A DNA stretch of 64,000 nt from Clostridium sp. 'White wine YQ' (GTDB lineage Bacteria; Bacillota; Clostridia; Clostridiales; Clostridiaceae), in NCBI RefSeq assembly GCF_028728205.1, contig NZ_JAQYUU010000001.1, positions 1,906,082 through 1,970,081 of the forward strand, written 5' to 3'. The translations under genes were made by a program, and so were the position numbers. Numbering within the stretch: position 1 is the stretch's first letter; each line of letters starts with the position of its first letter. Of the stretch, positions 1-8,767 are shown in pieces. Below the pieces are notes generated by a model, which was given only the letters and a program-made list of their open reading frames with translations, was not told where the DNA came from and searched no databases.

Positions 1-136
1 TCATGGTTAAAACTGATAGGTCTGGTCTTAATGCCGCTCTTGTAAGTCCTAATTTTTCTGCTATTGCCTCTGATGTAATAGGCTGTCCCTCTTTTACTAG
101 TCTAATTATTTCTTCTTGCCTACTTGAAAATTTCAC
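1..136 (-). CDS. ccpN: CcpN/YqzB-like transcriptional repressor, N-terminal HTH only (partial at window edge)
   Basis: The last 45 codons before the left edge encode a winged-helix N-terminus with the stretch ITSEAIAEKLGLTRAALRPD, which resembles the DNA-binding domain of CcpN/YqzB repressors; the CBS domains expected downstream lie outside the window. I chose the GTG at 136 because GAGAGGG lies 6 nt upstream. An in-frame GTG at 199 has no ribosome binding site, and a TATAAT lies at 206-211. CcpN proteins repress gluconeogenic genes in Bacillus, and clostridial relatives often precede pyruvate phosphate dikinase; neither point can be tested here. The 216 bases up to the next gene hold only this putative promoter region. 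Confidence 0.7.
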   Translation of the reverse strand, partial: MKFSSRQEEIIRLVKEGQPITSEAIAEKLGLTRAALRPDLSVLTM

Positions 137-352
137 AGTAATCCCTCTCTTTTTAGCTTTGGGAATATTCAGACTATTCAAACTTGTGTTGCTATTCACA
201 TGATTATTATATCATGTATTAATAGTTTTACTATACTAAATTTTCTGAAAAATCAACCAAATTTACTGAATATTCCCTCACCAGTTTATTTTACGTCCAA
301 TTAATGCTAAATTGCTTTCATTTTCTCCGTTTTAGATAATGGTGTATTTTTT

Positions 353-946
353 TTATTCTTCATCATCAAATTTAACTGTATAAGTGTAGAATTTTTCATC
401 TGAAGAATCCCCACTTTTAGCTTTATAAGTAGTTCCTTTAACACCACTTTTCATATCATTCACTTTATTTTTTATAATGTCATAGGCATCTGATGCTTTA
501 TATTTTATATCCTCATATGCCCCTTTTATATATTTGTTTACAACTTCAACTTCGCCATTTTCCTTTGTGATTTCAACTGTTATTTTTGTAACAATAGCTG
601 CAATAACTCCAATAGCCATTAGTTGAGGAAGTATTATACCTATAACTCCTGCTGCAATACCAGCATTTACTGGAACATCAACAATTACTTTTTCATCTTT
701 CTTTATCTTAATTCTAGTTACATTTCCTTTATTAATTAAATCCTTTAAGTAGGCTTTAAACTCTTCGATACTTTCTCCAGTATTATTTTCTTCTTGCTGT
801 GCTTTTTGCTTCTTTAGATTTTCAATGTATATTATTGCGTCTAAAACATCACCTTCAGAATTTTCTAAAGCTTCTTTAGCCTCTCCATAACTTACTCCAG
901 TTCTTTCAATAACCTTATCAACTTTTTCTAATGTTACTTCACTCAT
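353..946 (-). CDS. DUF4342 protein with N-terminal UBA-like helical domain
   Basis: A 197-residue protein. Residues 1-45 form a UBA/EF-Ts-N-like three-helix module (VDKVIERTGVSYGEAKEAL, then EGDVLDAI). A charged linker, a beta-rich segment and a hydrophobic stretch around residues 95-120 follow, as in DUF4342 proteins, and the tail is acidic (FDDEE). Its biochemical role is unknown; a membrane-associated or protein-binding function is inference. The start has AAGGAGAG 7 nt upstream. It sits 2 bp downstream of recO on the same strand, so the two are probably co-transcribed. Confidence 0.75.
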   Translation of the reverse strand: MSEVTLEKVDKVIERTGVSYGEAKEALENSEGDVLDAIIYIENLKKQKAQQEENNTGESIEEFKAYLKDLINKGNVTRIKIKKDEKVIVDVPVNAGIAAGVIGIILPQLMAIGVIAAIVTKITVEITKENGEVEVVNKYIKGAYEDIKYKASDAYDIIKNKVNDMKSGVKGTTYKAKSGDSSDEKFYTYTVKFDDEE

Positions 947-948
947 AC

Positions 949-1692
949 TTATCTCTCCTTAATATAATCTAACATCTCTAAACTTTTCGGTTTCTTGGAA
1001 TAATTTGATGAAAAAATTAATGATGTGACTTTTGAAATTTCTTCTTTTATTTCTGAGGTGACATTTACTCTGTACATCTTATCCATTTCTAATGAATTCA
1101 AGAATCTCAGAGCACTATATGCCCCCTTTGAAATATAAACTCCATGTTCCTTTTCACACTTTTCACAAACGCCTCCAAAACTTGATATACTAATATAGCT
1201 TCCAGTATTCATCTTGCTATTACATAATACACAATTATCTAATTTTAATGCATAGCCTGTTGCTTTTAATATCTTAAGTTCAAATGCTCTAACCAGTAGT
1301 TCATAATCAATTGCATCTGTATTTAATAAATATAAGCAAGTAACAAAGTCTTTAAACAATCCCCTGTTGCTTTCTTCATCTACTAAACATATATCTATCA
1401 ATTCACATAGGTATGAGGAGTATGTAAGTTTTTCAAGATTTCCTAGTAGTCCTTGAAATGAATTGTTAATCTTTCCTTCAGATAAAGTATATAGATTCTT
1501 ACCTCTAAATAGCATGTAGTCAGCAAAACATAGTGGAAGTGTAACAGATAGGTATTTACTTCTACTTTTTTTTGCACCTTTTGCAATAGCAGTAATCTTG
1601 CCTATCTTTTCAGTAAATATCCACACCAATTTATCATTTTCTTTAAAATCTTGAGTTTTAATTACAACTCCTTTAGTTTCAAATAATGACAG
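949..1692 (-). CDS. recO: DNA repair protein RecO, apparent CTG start
   Basis: RecO mediates RecA loading and strand annealing in RecFOR recombinational repair. The protein has the N-terminal OB-fold (VWIFTEKIGKITAIAKGAKK), a helical middle and a C-terminal zinc finger with two Cys-x-x-Cys pairs (CVLC and CEKC). The usual RecO N-terminus (SLFETKGVVIKTQDF) is encoded in frame upstream of the first TTG/GTG. That extension begins with CTG at 1692, exactly 8 nt after AGGAGG at 1701-1706, which gives 247 residues. Starting at the TTG at 1629 would remove the first OB-fold strands and leave no ribosome binding site. It lies 17 bp downstream of era. Confidence 0.88.
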   Translation of the reverse strand: MSLFETKGVVIKTQDFKENDKLVWIFTEKIGKITAIAKGAKKSRSKYLSVTLPLCFADYMLFRGKNLYTLSEGKINNSFQGLLGNLEKLTYSSYLCELIDICLVDEESNRGLFKDFVTCLYLLNTDAIDYELLVRAFELKILKATGYALKLDNCVLCNSKMNTGSYISISSFGGVCEKCEKEHGVYISKGAYSALRFLNSLEMDKMYRVNVTSEIKEEISKVTSLIFSSNYSKKPKSLEMLDYIKER

Positions 1693-1709
1693 GATAATCT
1701 CCTCCTACT

Positions 1710-2600
1710 TTATTTAAGCTTCTTGTATCCTAATTCTTTAAGTAATAGTGGATTATCTCTCCATTCTTTTCTAACCTTAACCCAAATTTTCAAATTAACT
1801 CTTGCCTTCAAGAATCTTTCCACTTCATACCTAGCAGTTTCACCAATCTTCTTTAAACTCTGCCCATTTTTTCCAATAATTATACCTTTATGTGAATCTT
1901 TCTCGCATATTAGATCTACTTCAATAGTATATTTACCATTTTCATTTTGCTTCATTTGAATTATGTCAACAGCTATTCCATGTGGAATCTCTTCACGAAG
2001 TGTTTTTAAAGCTTTTTCTCTTACGATTTCAGCTACTACAAACCTTTCCTGCACATCTGTAATCATATCTTCTGGATAGTATTGAGGGCCTTCTGGCAGA
2101 TACTTAATCATTAGTTCTATAAGTGTTTCTGTATTTTTACCTTTTAGCGCAGATATAGGTATGATTTCTGCAAATTCATACTCTTTAGAATAATTTACCA
2201 ATGTTTCAGCTACTTTATCTGGTGTGCTTTCATCTACTTTATTCACAACTAGAAAAACAGGAGCTTTTTGACCTTTTAAAGCTTCAATTATAAATTTATC
2301 TCCTCTTCCAACTTCTACTTCAGGAGTTATTAAAAATAAGACTAAATCCACATCTTTTATAGAATCTTTTGCGGAGTTAACCATATACTCGCCTAGTTTA
2401 TGTTTAGGTTTATGTATACCTGGAGTATCAACAAATACCATTTGATAGTCTTCTCCAGTTAAAATAGTTTGAATGTTATTTCTAGTTGTCTGAGGTTTAT
2501 GGGAAACTATTGATAATTTTTCACCCATGATATGATTGGTTAGTGTAGACTTTCCAACATTAGGTCTACCTACAATAGTTATAAATCCTGATTTGAACAT
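1710..2600 (-). CDS. era: GTPase Era
   Basis: Era binds 16S rRNA and couples 30S maturation to growth. The 296 residues match the family length. The GTPase domain shows G1 GRPNVGKST near residue 11, G3 DTPG, G4 NKVD and G5 SAL. The C-terminal KH domain carries the RNA-binding loop [19 protein letters not shown] precedes the ATG. It lies between cdd and recO, a standard Firmicute order (ybeY-dgkA-cdd-era-recO), and is probably part of one long minus-strand transcript. Confidence 0.97.
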   Translation of the reverse strand: MFKSGFITIVGRPNVGKSTLTNHIMGEKLSIVSHKPQTTRNNIQTILTGEDYQMVFVDTPGIHKPKHKLGEYMVNSAKDSIKDVDLVLFLITPEVEVGRGDKFIIEALKGQKAPVFLVVNKVDESTPDKVAETLVNYSKEYEFAEIIPISALKGKNTETLIELMIKYLPEGPQYYPEDMITDVQERFVVAEIVREKALKTLREEIPHGIAVDIIQMKQNENGKYTIEVDLICEKDSHKGIIIGKNGQSLKKIGETARYEVERFLKARVNLKIWVKVRKEWRDNPLLLKELGYKKLK

Positions 2601-2614
2601 TAATTTTTTTCCTC

Positions 2615-3016
2615 CTATACTTCAAGATCTTTTTTTGTAAAGGATCCTGGCAATATTTCATCTAAAGTTTTCACTATATATTCCTTATGATTTTTTACAA
2701 TTATAATTTTAATCTCTGGATTTTCTGCAAATTCTGCAATTACTTGCCTGCATATACCGCAGGGTGCAGTAAAATTGTTTGTATCTCCTATTACCGCTAT
2801 AGCTTTAAGTACTCTATTTCCTTTTGCTACAGCATTAAAAATAGCTGTTCTTTCAGCACAATTTGTTGCACCAAACGATGCATTTTCTATATTACAACCT
2901 GAATAGATTTTTCCATCTTCAAATAATGCTGCTGCTCCTACTTTAAAATTTGAATATGGAACATAAGCCTTTTCTCTTGCTTTTATTGCCTCATCAATTA
3001 AAATTTCTATATCCAT
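2615..3016 (-). CDS. cdd: Cytidine deaminase
   Basis: This enzyme hydrolytically deaminates cytidine and deoxycytidine to uridine in pyrimidine salvage. At 133 residues it has the size of the homotetrameric zinc-dependent class. Visible motifs are the substrate loop [10 protein letters not shown], the catalytic NCAERTAI (zinc-ligand Cys and catalytic Glu) and the paired zinc ligands in PCGICRQ. AGGAGG lies 6-7 nt before the ATG. It sits 14 bp upstream of era in the same operon. Confidence 0.96.
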   Translation of the reverse strand: MDIEILIDEAIKAREKAYVPYSNFKVGAAALFEDGKIYSGCNIENASFGATNCAERTAIFNAVAKGNRVLKAIAVIGDTNNFTAPCGICRQVIAEFAENPEIKIIIVKNHKEYIVKTLDEILPGSFTKKDLEV

Positions 3017-3027
3017 TTAAATTCCTC

Positions 3028-3726
3028 CTAGCTAAATAGTTTAAAAATGACCAATGTAAGTACAGAACCAAAAATGGCTCCAACGACCACTTCAGATACA
3101 GAATGTACCTCAGAATCAACTCTACTTTGTGCTGTAATAAATGCCATAAGATAGCTTAAACTGACAACAATAGGTTCTTCTGTAATTAATGATATTGCTG
3201 TAGCAATCGAAAAAGCTATAGCACTATGTCCTGAGGGCATTCCACCCTTTAACGGAGTTCCTTCACCAAATATGGCCTTCACAATTATGGTAACTATACA
3301 TACGATTACTAGCGCTATAAATATAGTGTATGGTTCTGAGTTTTTTATCTTATTAATTACTACATATGTAGCTTTGCTTAGTTTATCCCAAAAGATTATA
3401 TATCCAACAATTATAGCATTAATGGCAGTAACTAATACTCCTCCAGCTGCTGCATTTTTTGCAATCTTTGCAAGGGGATGATAATAATTAGTAGTTGAAT
3501 CTATTGCTGCCTCTATTGCAGTATTTATTAATTCTGCACTTATTACCATCGTTATTGTAATTGCAAGTATTAGAAATTCAAATCTTGAAATATCATAAAA
3601 GAAACAAGCGATAAGTACAGCTAGCGTTGCAGCCATATGTATCTGCATATTTCTTTGCGTTCTCACTGCATGAATTATTCCATTAATAGCATGATTGAAA
3701 CTATCTACAAGTTTTTTAAATTTCAT
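3028..3726 (-). CDS. dgkA: Fusion of diacylglycerol/undecaprenol kinase (DgkA) and PAP2 phosphatase
   Basis: Residues 1-115 form a three-helix DgkA kinase with the active-site signature ELINTAIEAAID (63-75). Residues 120-232 form a PAP2 phosphatase domain with GGMPSGHSA (161-169) and SRVDSEVHSV (201-210), including the catalytic His168 and His208. The kinase family phosphorylates undecaprenol or diacylglycerol at the membrane, and PAP2 enzymes dephosphorylate lipid (pyro)phosphates, so the protein probably recycles C55 carrier lipid or adjusts phosphatidate. At least six membrane segments are expected. The classical KxxxxxxRP first motif of PAP2 is not obvious. It lies between ybeY and cdd. 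Confidence 0.9.
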   Translation of the reverse strand: MKFKKLVDSFNHAINGIIHAVRTQRNMQIHMAATLAVLIACFFYDISRFEFLILAITITMVISAELINTAIEAAIDSTTNYYHPLAKIAKNAAAGGVLVTAINAIIVGYIIFWDKLSKATYVVINKIKNSEPYTIFIALVIVCIVTIIVKAIFGEGTPLKGGMPSGHSAIAFSIATAISLITEEPIVVSLSYLMAFITAQSRVDSEVHSVSEVVVGAIFGSVLTLVIFKLFS

Positions 3727-3785
3727 ATAATCCCACCCTTATAGTGCTTTAAACATGAATGTTAACTAAGCCCCTCTTTTAAATC

Positions 3786-4289
3786 TTAATCTCTTTTAAT
3801 GTTTAATTTATTTAATATATCTTCTTCTCTTTTTCTCATTATACCTTTTTCATTATCCTCCATGTGGTCATAACCTAATAAGTGAAGAATAGAGTGTATA
3901 ATTAAATATGATGTTTCTCTTTTAAAGGAATGATTATATTCTTGGCTTTGCTCAAGTGATTTTTCTAGTGATAAAACAATATCCCCTAAAACTAATTCTT
4001 CTCCATCGTAATAAGTTTCATCAAATGAAAAATTATTATACTGTTCTTTAAACACTTTACCATCTTCATAATCTAACATAGGAAAACTCAAAACATCTGT
4101 TTCCTTGTCAATTCCCCTAGTTTCATTATTAATTTCTCTAATTTCTTTATTATCTACAAATACTATTGAGATTTGCACTTTTTCATCTACTTCTTCTTCT
4201 TTCAATGCAAATTGAACTATTTCATCCACTAATTTTTCAAATTCTTCATTTATTTCTACCTTATCTTGTCTATTATCAAAATATATCAT
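3786..4289 (-). CDS. ybeY: Endoribonuclease YbeY (rRNA maturation factor)
   Basis: YbeY is a zinc-dependent single-strand endoribonuclease needed for 16S rRNA 3'-end processing and 70S quality control. The 167-residue protein contains the UPF0054 signature [14 protein letters not shown], whose three His bind zinc, and the upstream block [14 protein letters not shown] lies 11 nt before the ATG, overlapping the end of pgpH; the genes are 3 bp apart, so translation is probably coupled. Confidence 0.95.
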   Translation of the reverse strand: MIYFDNRQDKVEINEEFEKLVDEIVQFALKEEEVDEKVQISIVFVDNKEIREINNETRGIDKETDVLSFPMLDYEDGKVFKEQYNNFSFDETYYDGEELVLGDIVLSLEKSLEQSQEYNHSFKRETSYLIIHSILHLLGYDHMEDNEKGIMRKREEDILNKLNIKRD

Positions 4290-4292
4290 CTG

Positions 4293-6350
4293 CTATTTTA
4301 CTCCTTTTTCATCTTTAGGGTATTCTATTCTTTTATGATAAATACCAGTTAATACCTTTAAGAAACTCTTCTGAATTTTATCTAAATCCTTAAGTGTAAG
4401 CTCACACTCATCTAATTCTCCAGTAAAGAGTTTATCCTTAATTATATTATTTACCATCTCTTCAATTTTACCCTTAGTGGGATCACTTATACTTCTTACT
4501 GCTGCCTCTACTGAATCTGCTAGCATTATAATTCCAGCCTCTTTACTTTCAGGCTTTGGACCAGGGTATCTAAAATCTTTTTCATTAATCTCTTCAGGAT
4601 TTTCAGCAGTGGTTTTCATCTTGTGATAGAAATACTTAACTAATGTTGTTCCATGATGGGTTGCTATCATTTCTGTAATTGCTTTTGGTAAATTATACTC
4701 TTTAGCGAGTTCCAAACCTTCTTTAACATGTGATGTAATAATTAATGTACTTAGATTTGGAGTTATTTTATCATGTGGATTATCATTTCCAATCTGATTT
4801 TCTTTAAAAAAGTATGGCCTTTTAGTTTTACCAATATCGTGATAAAAAGACCCTATTCTAGCTAAAACCGAATTTCCCCCAACTTCTTCTGCTGCTAGCT
4901 CAGCTAAATTTGAAACTAATATTGAATGATGGTATGTTCCTGGCGCTTCCATCAATAGTTTCTTTAATAGAGGATTATTTGGGTTTGATAATTCTAATAG
5001 TTTTACTATGGTAACAATATCAAAGGTGGTTTCAAATATTGGTAAAAATCCTATTGATAATATTCCTGATACTATTGTCCCAATTGCAGCCATTCCTGTG
5101 GCTTTAAGAACTTCAATTATATCATTAGAAAGTAGCATACCTGCAGAAAAACATACTAATGATATGGTAACTGCTATATATACAGTAGATAATAATATAT
5201 CATTTCTCTGTTGCATTTTCCTGAGTGAGGTAGCTCCAAGTATAGTTGAAACAAATGCTAAAATCATTACTTCAGGTTTAAAGCCAACCACTCCACTTAT
5301 TAATACACAATTAAACAAACTTAGTACTAGGCTTAACTTATAATTTAGCAATAATTCTAATAAAATAGGTCCAAAGGCTAGAGGAATTAAATATGGTGAA
5401 ATTAGTGATAGGGTTCTAGCCAATATAAGTGATATTATGTTAATTATATTTATAAGAATAAGATTGTTTGTATTATCAAATATTTTTTTATAGTACTTAC
5501 TTACATAAAAGTATTGAAGCACTAAAATTGTTGCGACAAATATTCCTAGAGTAAGATATAGTATTATACTATTTTCACTTCCTGAATTTTTTAGAAGCCC
5601 TAGTTCATTTAGAAGTGCAACTTGGTCATCTGTAACTGGTTCCCCTTCTTTGACTATTATTTGATTCTTTTTTATAACTATTTTAGGAACATTTTTTTTA
5701 GCTTCTGCAATAGTCTCATCAGTTTTTTCTTTGTCATATATAAAATTAGGTTTTATTTGAGATTCTAATAAAGCTATTAGAATCTCCTTTTGCTTTCTAT
5801 TAAATTCACTGTTGGCTATTTCTACTTCAACTGTATTCTTAGCAGTTTGTATATCTTCAATTTTGTCTTCTTCAATATTTTTTTGATATACTTTCCCAAT
5901 AACGTCATTTGCCTTATTTTGAAGTGCTACAACATTGTCTTTAGTTAGTGTCAGTAAATATTTATAATCTTCATCATCTAATTGAACAATTTTCAGTCCT
6001 TTTAATGCTTCTATTTTATCAGCTTCGTTAGCAGTTGAATCTACTAATGCAGTTATTTTCTGAAAAAAATTCTTTGTTTTGTTTAATGCATCCTTTGATA
6101 TATCTGACTTTAAAGTATATTGCTTATCTATCTTATCTACAACTTCCTGTTCTTTTGCTTTAGTAGCATTTTCATCTATAGTATCCCTTGGAGCCTTGAT
6201 ATCTGCTTTTGCTATATCTCCTGCCTTCAAACTATACTTTTTACTAATAAAAGAACTCATTACTATAACATAAATTATGATAAAACTTAAGAAAAATGTT
6301 AGTATTCTCTTAATATCTATCATTCCTTTGTTTTCCCTTTCTTTCCCCAT
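4293..6350 (-). CDS. pgpH: 7TM-HD family cyclic-di-AMP phosphodiesterase PgpH
   Basis: A 685-residue membrane enzyme. An N-terminal helix (about 15-35) is followed by a large 7TMR-HDED extracellular domain, seven membrane helices (roughly 265-460) and a cytosolic HD domain with YHHSILVSNLAE, FYHDIGK and ATHHGT. PgpH hydrolyses c-di-AMP to pApA and so tunes potassium, osmotic and wall homeostasis. I moved the start from the TTG at 6359 to the ATG at 6350, because AGGTGA directly abuts the TTG but lies 9 nt before the ATG. It is flanked by yqfD and ybeY as in many Bacilli and Clostridia. Confidence 0.94.
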   Translation of the reverse strand: MGKERENKGMIDIKRILTFFLSFIIIYVIVMSSFISKKYSLKAGDIAKADIKAPRDTIDENATKAKEQEVVDKIDKQYTLKSDISKDALNKTKNFFQKITALVDSTANEADKIEALKGLKIVQLDDEDYKYLLTLTKDNVVALQNKANDVIGKVYQKNIEEDKIEDIQTAKNTVEVEIANSEFNRKQKEILIALLESQIKPNFIYDKEKTDETIAEAKKNVPKIVIKKNQIIVKEGEPVTDDQVALLNELGLLKNSGSENSIILYLTLGIFVATILVLQYFYVSKYYKKIFDNTNNLILINIINIISLILARTLSLISPYLIPLAFGPILLELLLNYKLSLVLSLFNCVLISGVVGFKPEVMILAFVSTILGATSLRKMQQRNDILLSTVYIAVTISLVCFSAGMLLSNDIIEVLKATGMAAIGTIVSGILSIGFLPIFETTFDIVTIVKLLELSNPNNPLLKKLLMEAPGTYHHSILVSNLAELAAEEVGGNSVLARIGSFYHDIGKTKRPYFFKENQIGNDNPHDKITPNLSTLIITSHVKEGLELAKEYNLPKAITEMIATHHGTTLVKYFYHKMKTTAENPEEINEKDFRYPGPKPESKEAGIIMLADSVEAAVRSISDPTKGKIEEMVNNIIKDKLFTGELDECELTLKDLDKIQKSFLKVLTGIYHKRIEYPKDEKGVK

Positions 6351-6376
6351 GGATATCAATCACCTACTTAATATAT

Positions 6377-7519
6377 TTACGTTTGACTATTAGTAACTGC
6401 TATGTCTTGTTTCACTACAAAAATTGCTTTAATTATAACTTTTCCTTCTTCCTCATTTTCTACATTAACTATTTCTTGCGTAATCTTAGCATCTTTATCT
6501 ATTTCTTTTAATACAGATTCTCTTGCCTTATCGATAGTTTCTTTTTTAACCTTTTCGATATCTAAAGAGATTTCCTTTTCATTTATTTCATAATATGTTT
6601 CACCCTTAATTAAATTCCCTGTAAATTCTATTTTATCATAGTCAACATAGTTTTTTATAGGCTTTTTTATATAAATTTTCTTTCCTAAGCATTCAAAATA
6701 CAATGCGTTTTGTTTATTACCTGATCTTTCTTTTATTTTACCACTAACTTGTACTTCAACATCCTTTTCATAAAAAGTATTCGCCATTACTTGTCCTTCT
6801 GCTTTAACTGTATATTCAAATCCTTCTTTCCCTTGAGTAGGCGCAATTAATAAATCACCTTTTTTAACTACATCTCCAGACTTCACCATTGGTTTTCCAG
6901 ATATAGTATAAATTCTTTCAATTACTCCATCTTCTTTTGCAATAACTCCACCATTTTGATTTTCATTTCTTAAAATAGGAGGATTTGTTTTTTCTTCTAT
7001 GTCTATTTTTAAACTGGAGCCCTCTATTCTTGCCCTCACCCACATGATTTCTCCATTAGAATCTTCTATTTGTTTTTCAAGTGAATATACGTTTAATGAT
7101 GACTTTTTAATCCCAGGTTTTATTCCCAACTCGTTTAATTGCCTTCTAACCTCAAAAGGTGAAAGAACCTTTTTAGTATTGATTTCTATGCTCCAAACAT
7201 ATGTTGATAAGTAAAACATAACTCCTATAAACAACAGTGCTCCTATTACCAAAGATAATTGCCTTTTCGCTCTTATAATATAGAAAGCTAATCCTTTCTT
7301 ACCCACAACTTTATACTTTGCTCCAGCTCTTTTAGCTATCTTATCTATGTTTTTCAAATCAACCAAATCAATATCTACTAAAAAAGTAGTTAAATCTATC
7401 TTCTTTATATTAGATGCATATATCCCTTGACTCCATAGTAAGTTGATAAATTTTTCAGGTATAAATGCCCTTACCTCTATAGTTATTGTTCCTTTCTTTA
7501 CTCTCTCAATAAAATTCAT
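6377..7519 (-). CDS. yqfD: Sporulation protein YqfD
   Basis: A 380-residue protein with a soluble N-terminal region, one membrane helix at about 88-110 (LSLVIGALLFIGVMFYLSTY) and a large extracytoplasmic part. YqfD is induced in the mother cell in Bacillus and is needed for efficient sporulation; its molecular role is unresolved. It starts directly after the yqfC stop (TAGATG), implying translational coupling, with GGGG upstream. The YqfC-YqfD-PgpH-YbeY order supports the assignment. Confidence 0.93.
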   Translation of the reverse strand: MNFIERVKKGTITIEVRAFIPEKFINLLWSQGIYASNIKKIDLTTFLVDIDLVDLKNIDKIAKRAGAKYKVVGKKGLAFYIIRAKRQLSLVIGALLFIGVMFYLSTYVWSIEINTKKVLSPFEVRRQLNELGIKPGIKKSSLNVYSLEKQIEDSNGEIMWVRARIEGSSLKIDIEEKTNPPILRNENQNGGVIAKEDGVIERIYTISGKPMVKSGDVVKKGDLLIAPTQGKEGFEYTVKAEGQVMANTFYEKDVEVQVSGKIKERSGNKQNALYFECLGKKIYIKKPIKNYVDYDKIEFTGNLIKGETYYEINEKEISLDIEKVKKETIDKARESVLKEIDKDAKITQEIVNVENEEEGKVIIKAIFVVKQDIAVTNSQT

Positions 7520-7804
7520 CTATATTATCCCCTCATAAACTATTGATTTAAATATCCCTTGTATTACTAAAGTCTCTCCTCCAATAAATGAAATTTCAAA
7601 AGATTCTCCTGTTATTAAAACAGTTCCTATTTTTGAGTTTACTTTCACAGATTCTCTATCAAAAGATATTATTCCCTTATGATTTTCTATACACACCTCA
7701 CTATTGCCCACTATGGTTATTTTAGGCAAGTTAAACATAACATCCTTAGGTAATTCTAGTTCTTCTATAACTTTTTCTTTTGCCCTTACCCATTTTGATT
7801 CCAT
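7520..7804 (-). CDS. yqfC: Sporulation protein YqfC (YabP/YqfC family)
   Basis: A 94-residue beta-rich protein of the YabP/YqfC family (PKITIVGNSEVCIENHKGII, then FEISFIGGETLVIQG). The ATG at 7804 has AGGAGT 6 nt upstream; the longer TTG frame from 7831 has no site. Family members are mother-cell sporulation proteins involved in coat or cortex-related processes, with no known enzymatic activity. It is immediately upstream of yqfD. Confidence 0.9.
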   Translation of the reverse strand: MESKWVRAKEKVIEELELPKDVMFNLPKITIVGNSEVCIENHKGIISFDRESVKVNSKIGTVLITGESFEISFIGGETLVIQGIFKSIVYEGII

Positions 7805-7888
7805 AATTACACTCCTAAAAAATACTCTCAAACTAATTTATGAAAAAAACATTTATTAAATTACATATTTCTTAAAATTCAAGAGAAT

Positions 7889-7940
7889 AAAAAAATCGTC
7901 AACCTTAAAATATTATAAATTCTTAAAGAGCAAAAAAAAA
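7889..7940. repeat. Internally deleted relative of the 192-bp repeat found at 43.5 kb
   Basis: This intergenic stretch starts with AAAAAAATCGTCAA and continues directly into CCTTAAAATATTATAAATTC and TTAAAGAG plus an A-run. At 43.5-43.9 kb the same two ends belong to one 192-bp unit, where about 140 further bases separate them. The junction falls at a CAA present on both sides, so this copy looks like a microhomology deletion of that unit. It lies between yqfC and yqeY. Confidence 0.6.
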
Positions 7941-7963
7941 AGGAGTTCATGCAATGAACTCCT
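7931..7963 (-). terminator. Intrinsic terminator after rpsU-yqeY (possibly bidirectional)
   Basis: A 10-bp perfect stem, AGGAGTTCAT/ATGAACTCCT (7941-7950 and 7954-7963), has a 3-nt loop. On the minus strand it is followed by a run of about 9-10 U, and on the plus strand by 5 T. It lies just downstream of the yqeY stop. Confidence 0.85.
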
Positions 7964-7979
7964 TTTTATTGAAGTAATT

Positions 7980-8429
7980 TTACTTACTTAGATATTCTTT
8001 TACAATTGAGCTAACAAGCTTTCCATCTGCACGACCTACAGTTTGAGGTCTAACTTTTGCCATAACTTTGCCCATTTCTTTCATGCTACTGGCACCCACT
8101 TCAATCGCTGCTTGTTTAACAATTTCAAGTATCTCATTTTCTTCTAACTGCTGAGGAAGGTAACTTAACAAAATCTCAATTTCTGCCTTATTGCCATCTA
8201 CTAGATCTTGTCTATTTCCCTTTTCGAACTCAAGCATAGCTTCTCTTCTTTGCTTGATTTCTCTTGCTAATATTTCAATAACCTGCTCATCTTCAAGCTT
8301 AGCATTATCAGTTTTTTCTACTAATAGAATCGCTGATTTTGCTGTACTTAAAGTGCCGGCTTTAAATTTATTTCCAGCTTTCAAAGCCTGTTTCCAGTCT
8401 TCTTGAAGTCTTTCTTTTATTGTTGGCAA
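7980..8429 (-). CDS. yqeY: GatB/YqeY domain protein
   Basis: A 149-residue protein with the YqeY fold: an N-terminal helical domain (ERLQEDWKQALKAGN) and a C-terminal tail shared with GatB (VRPQTVGRADGKLVSSIVKEYL). It resembles the tRNA-amidotransferase B tail domain and may act on aminoacyl-tRNA or rRNA; its function is not established. I chose the TTG at 8429 because GAAGG lies 7 nt upstream; the TTG at 8447 has no site. It follows rpsU closely, a widely conserved pair. Confidence 0.88.
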   Translation of the reverse strand: MPTIKERLQEDWKQALKAGNKFKAGTLSTAKSAILLVEKTDNAKLEDEQVIEILAREIKQRREAMLEFEKGNRQDLVDGNKAEIEILLSYLPQQLEENEILEIVKQAAIEVGASSMKEMGKVMAKVRPQTVGRADGKLVSSIVKEYLSK

Positions 8430-8472
8430 TGTAATACCTTCTTTCAAAGAAATTCTTTTAAAATCTTAGCTA

Positions 8473-8649
8473 CTACTTGAATTTTCTTTTTCTTGCAGCT
8501 TCTGATTTTTTCTTTCTCTTAACACTTGGTTTTTCGTAATGCTCTCTCTTCCTAACTTCTGAAAGAACACCCGCTCTAGCACATTTTCTTTTAAATCTTC
8601 TTAATGCACTCTCTAAAGTTTCATTTTCTCCAACTCTGATTTCTGACAT
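8473..8649 (-). CDS. rpsU: 30S ribosomal protein S21 (bS21)
   Basis: A 58-residue, very basic protein. It begins [20 protein letters not shown], which is typical bS21, contains the KREHYEKPS block and ends [11 protein letters not shown]. bS21 sits on the 30S platform near the anti-Shine-Dalgarno region and helps initiation. The ATG at 8649 follows a strong purine-rich GGAGGGA site. It lies between the HIT gene and yqeY. Confidence 0.96.
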   Translation of the reverse strand: MSEIRVGENETLESALRRFKRKCARAGVLSEVRKREHYEKPSVKRKKKSEAARKRKFK

Positions 8650-8767
8650 TGACTATCCCTCCCTCCGCTAGCTAATATTTTCTTATGCACAGCTGTGGGC
8701 TTAAACAACACACGCTATATTATACAATATTTTTTTGCATATTGTCAAGATTTTCATGGAATTATTG

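Noticed and set aside
3-203. Plus-strand open frame of 66 codons at the left edge
   Set aside because: It is the antisense shadow of the CcpN-like N-terminus and has no ribosome binding site.
206-234. Promoter of the CcpN-like gene
   Set aside because: TATAAT is present at 206-211 but the bases at the -35 position (ATAGTA) do not match; too weak to list.
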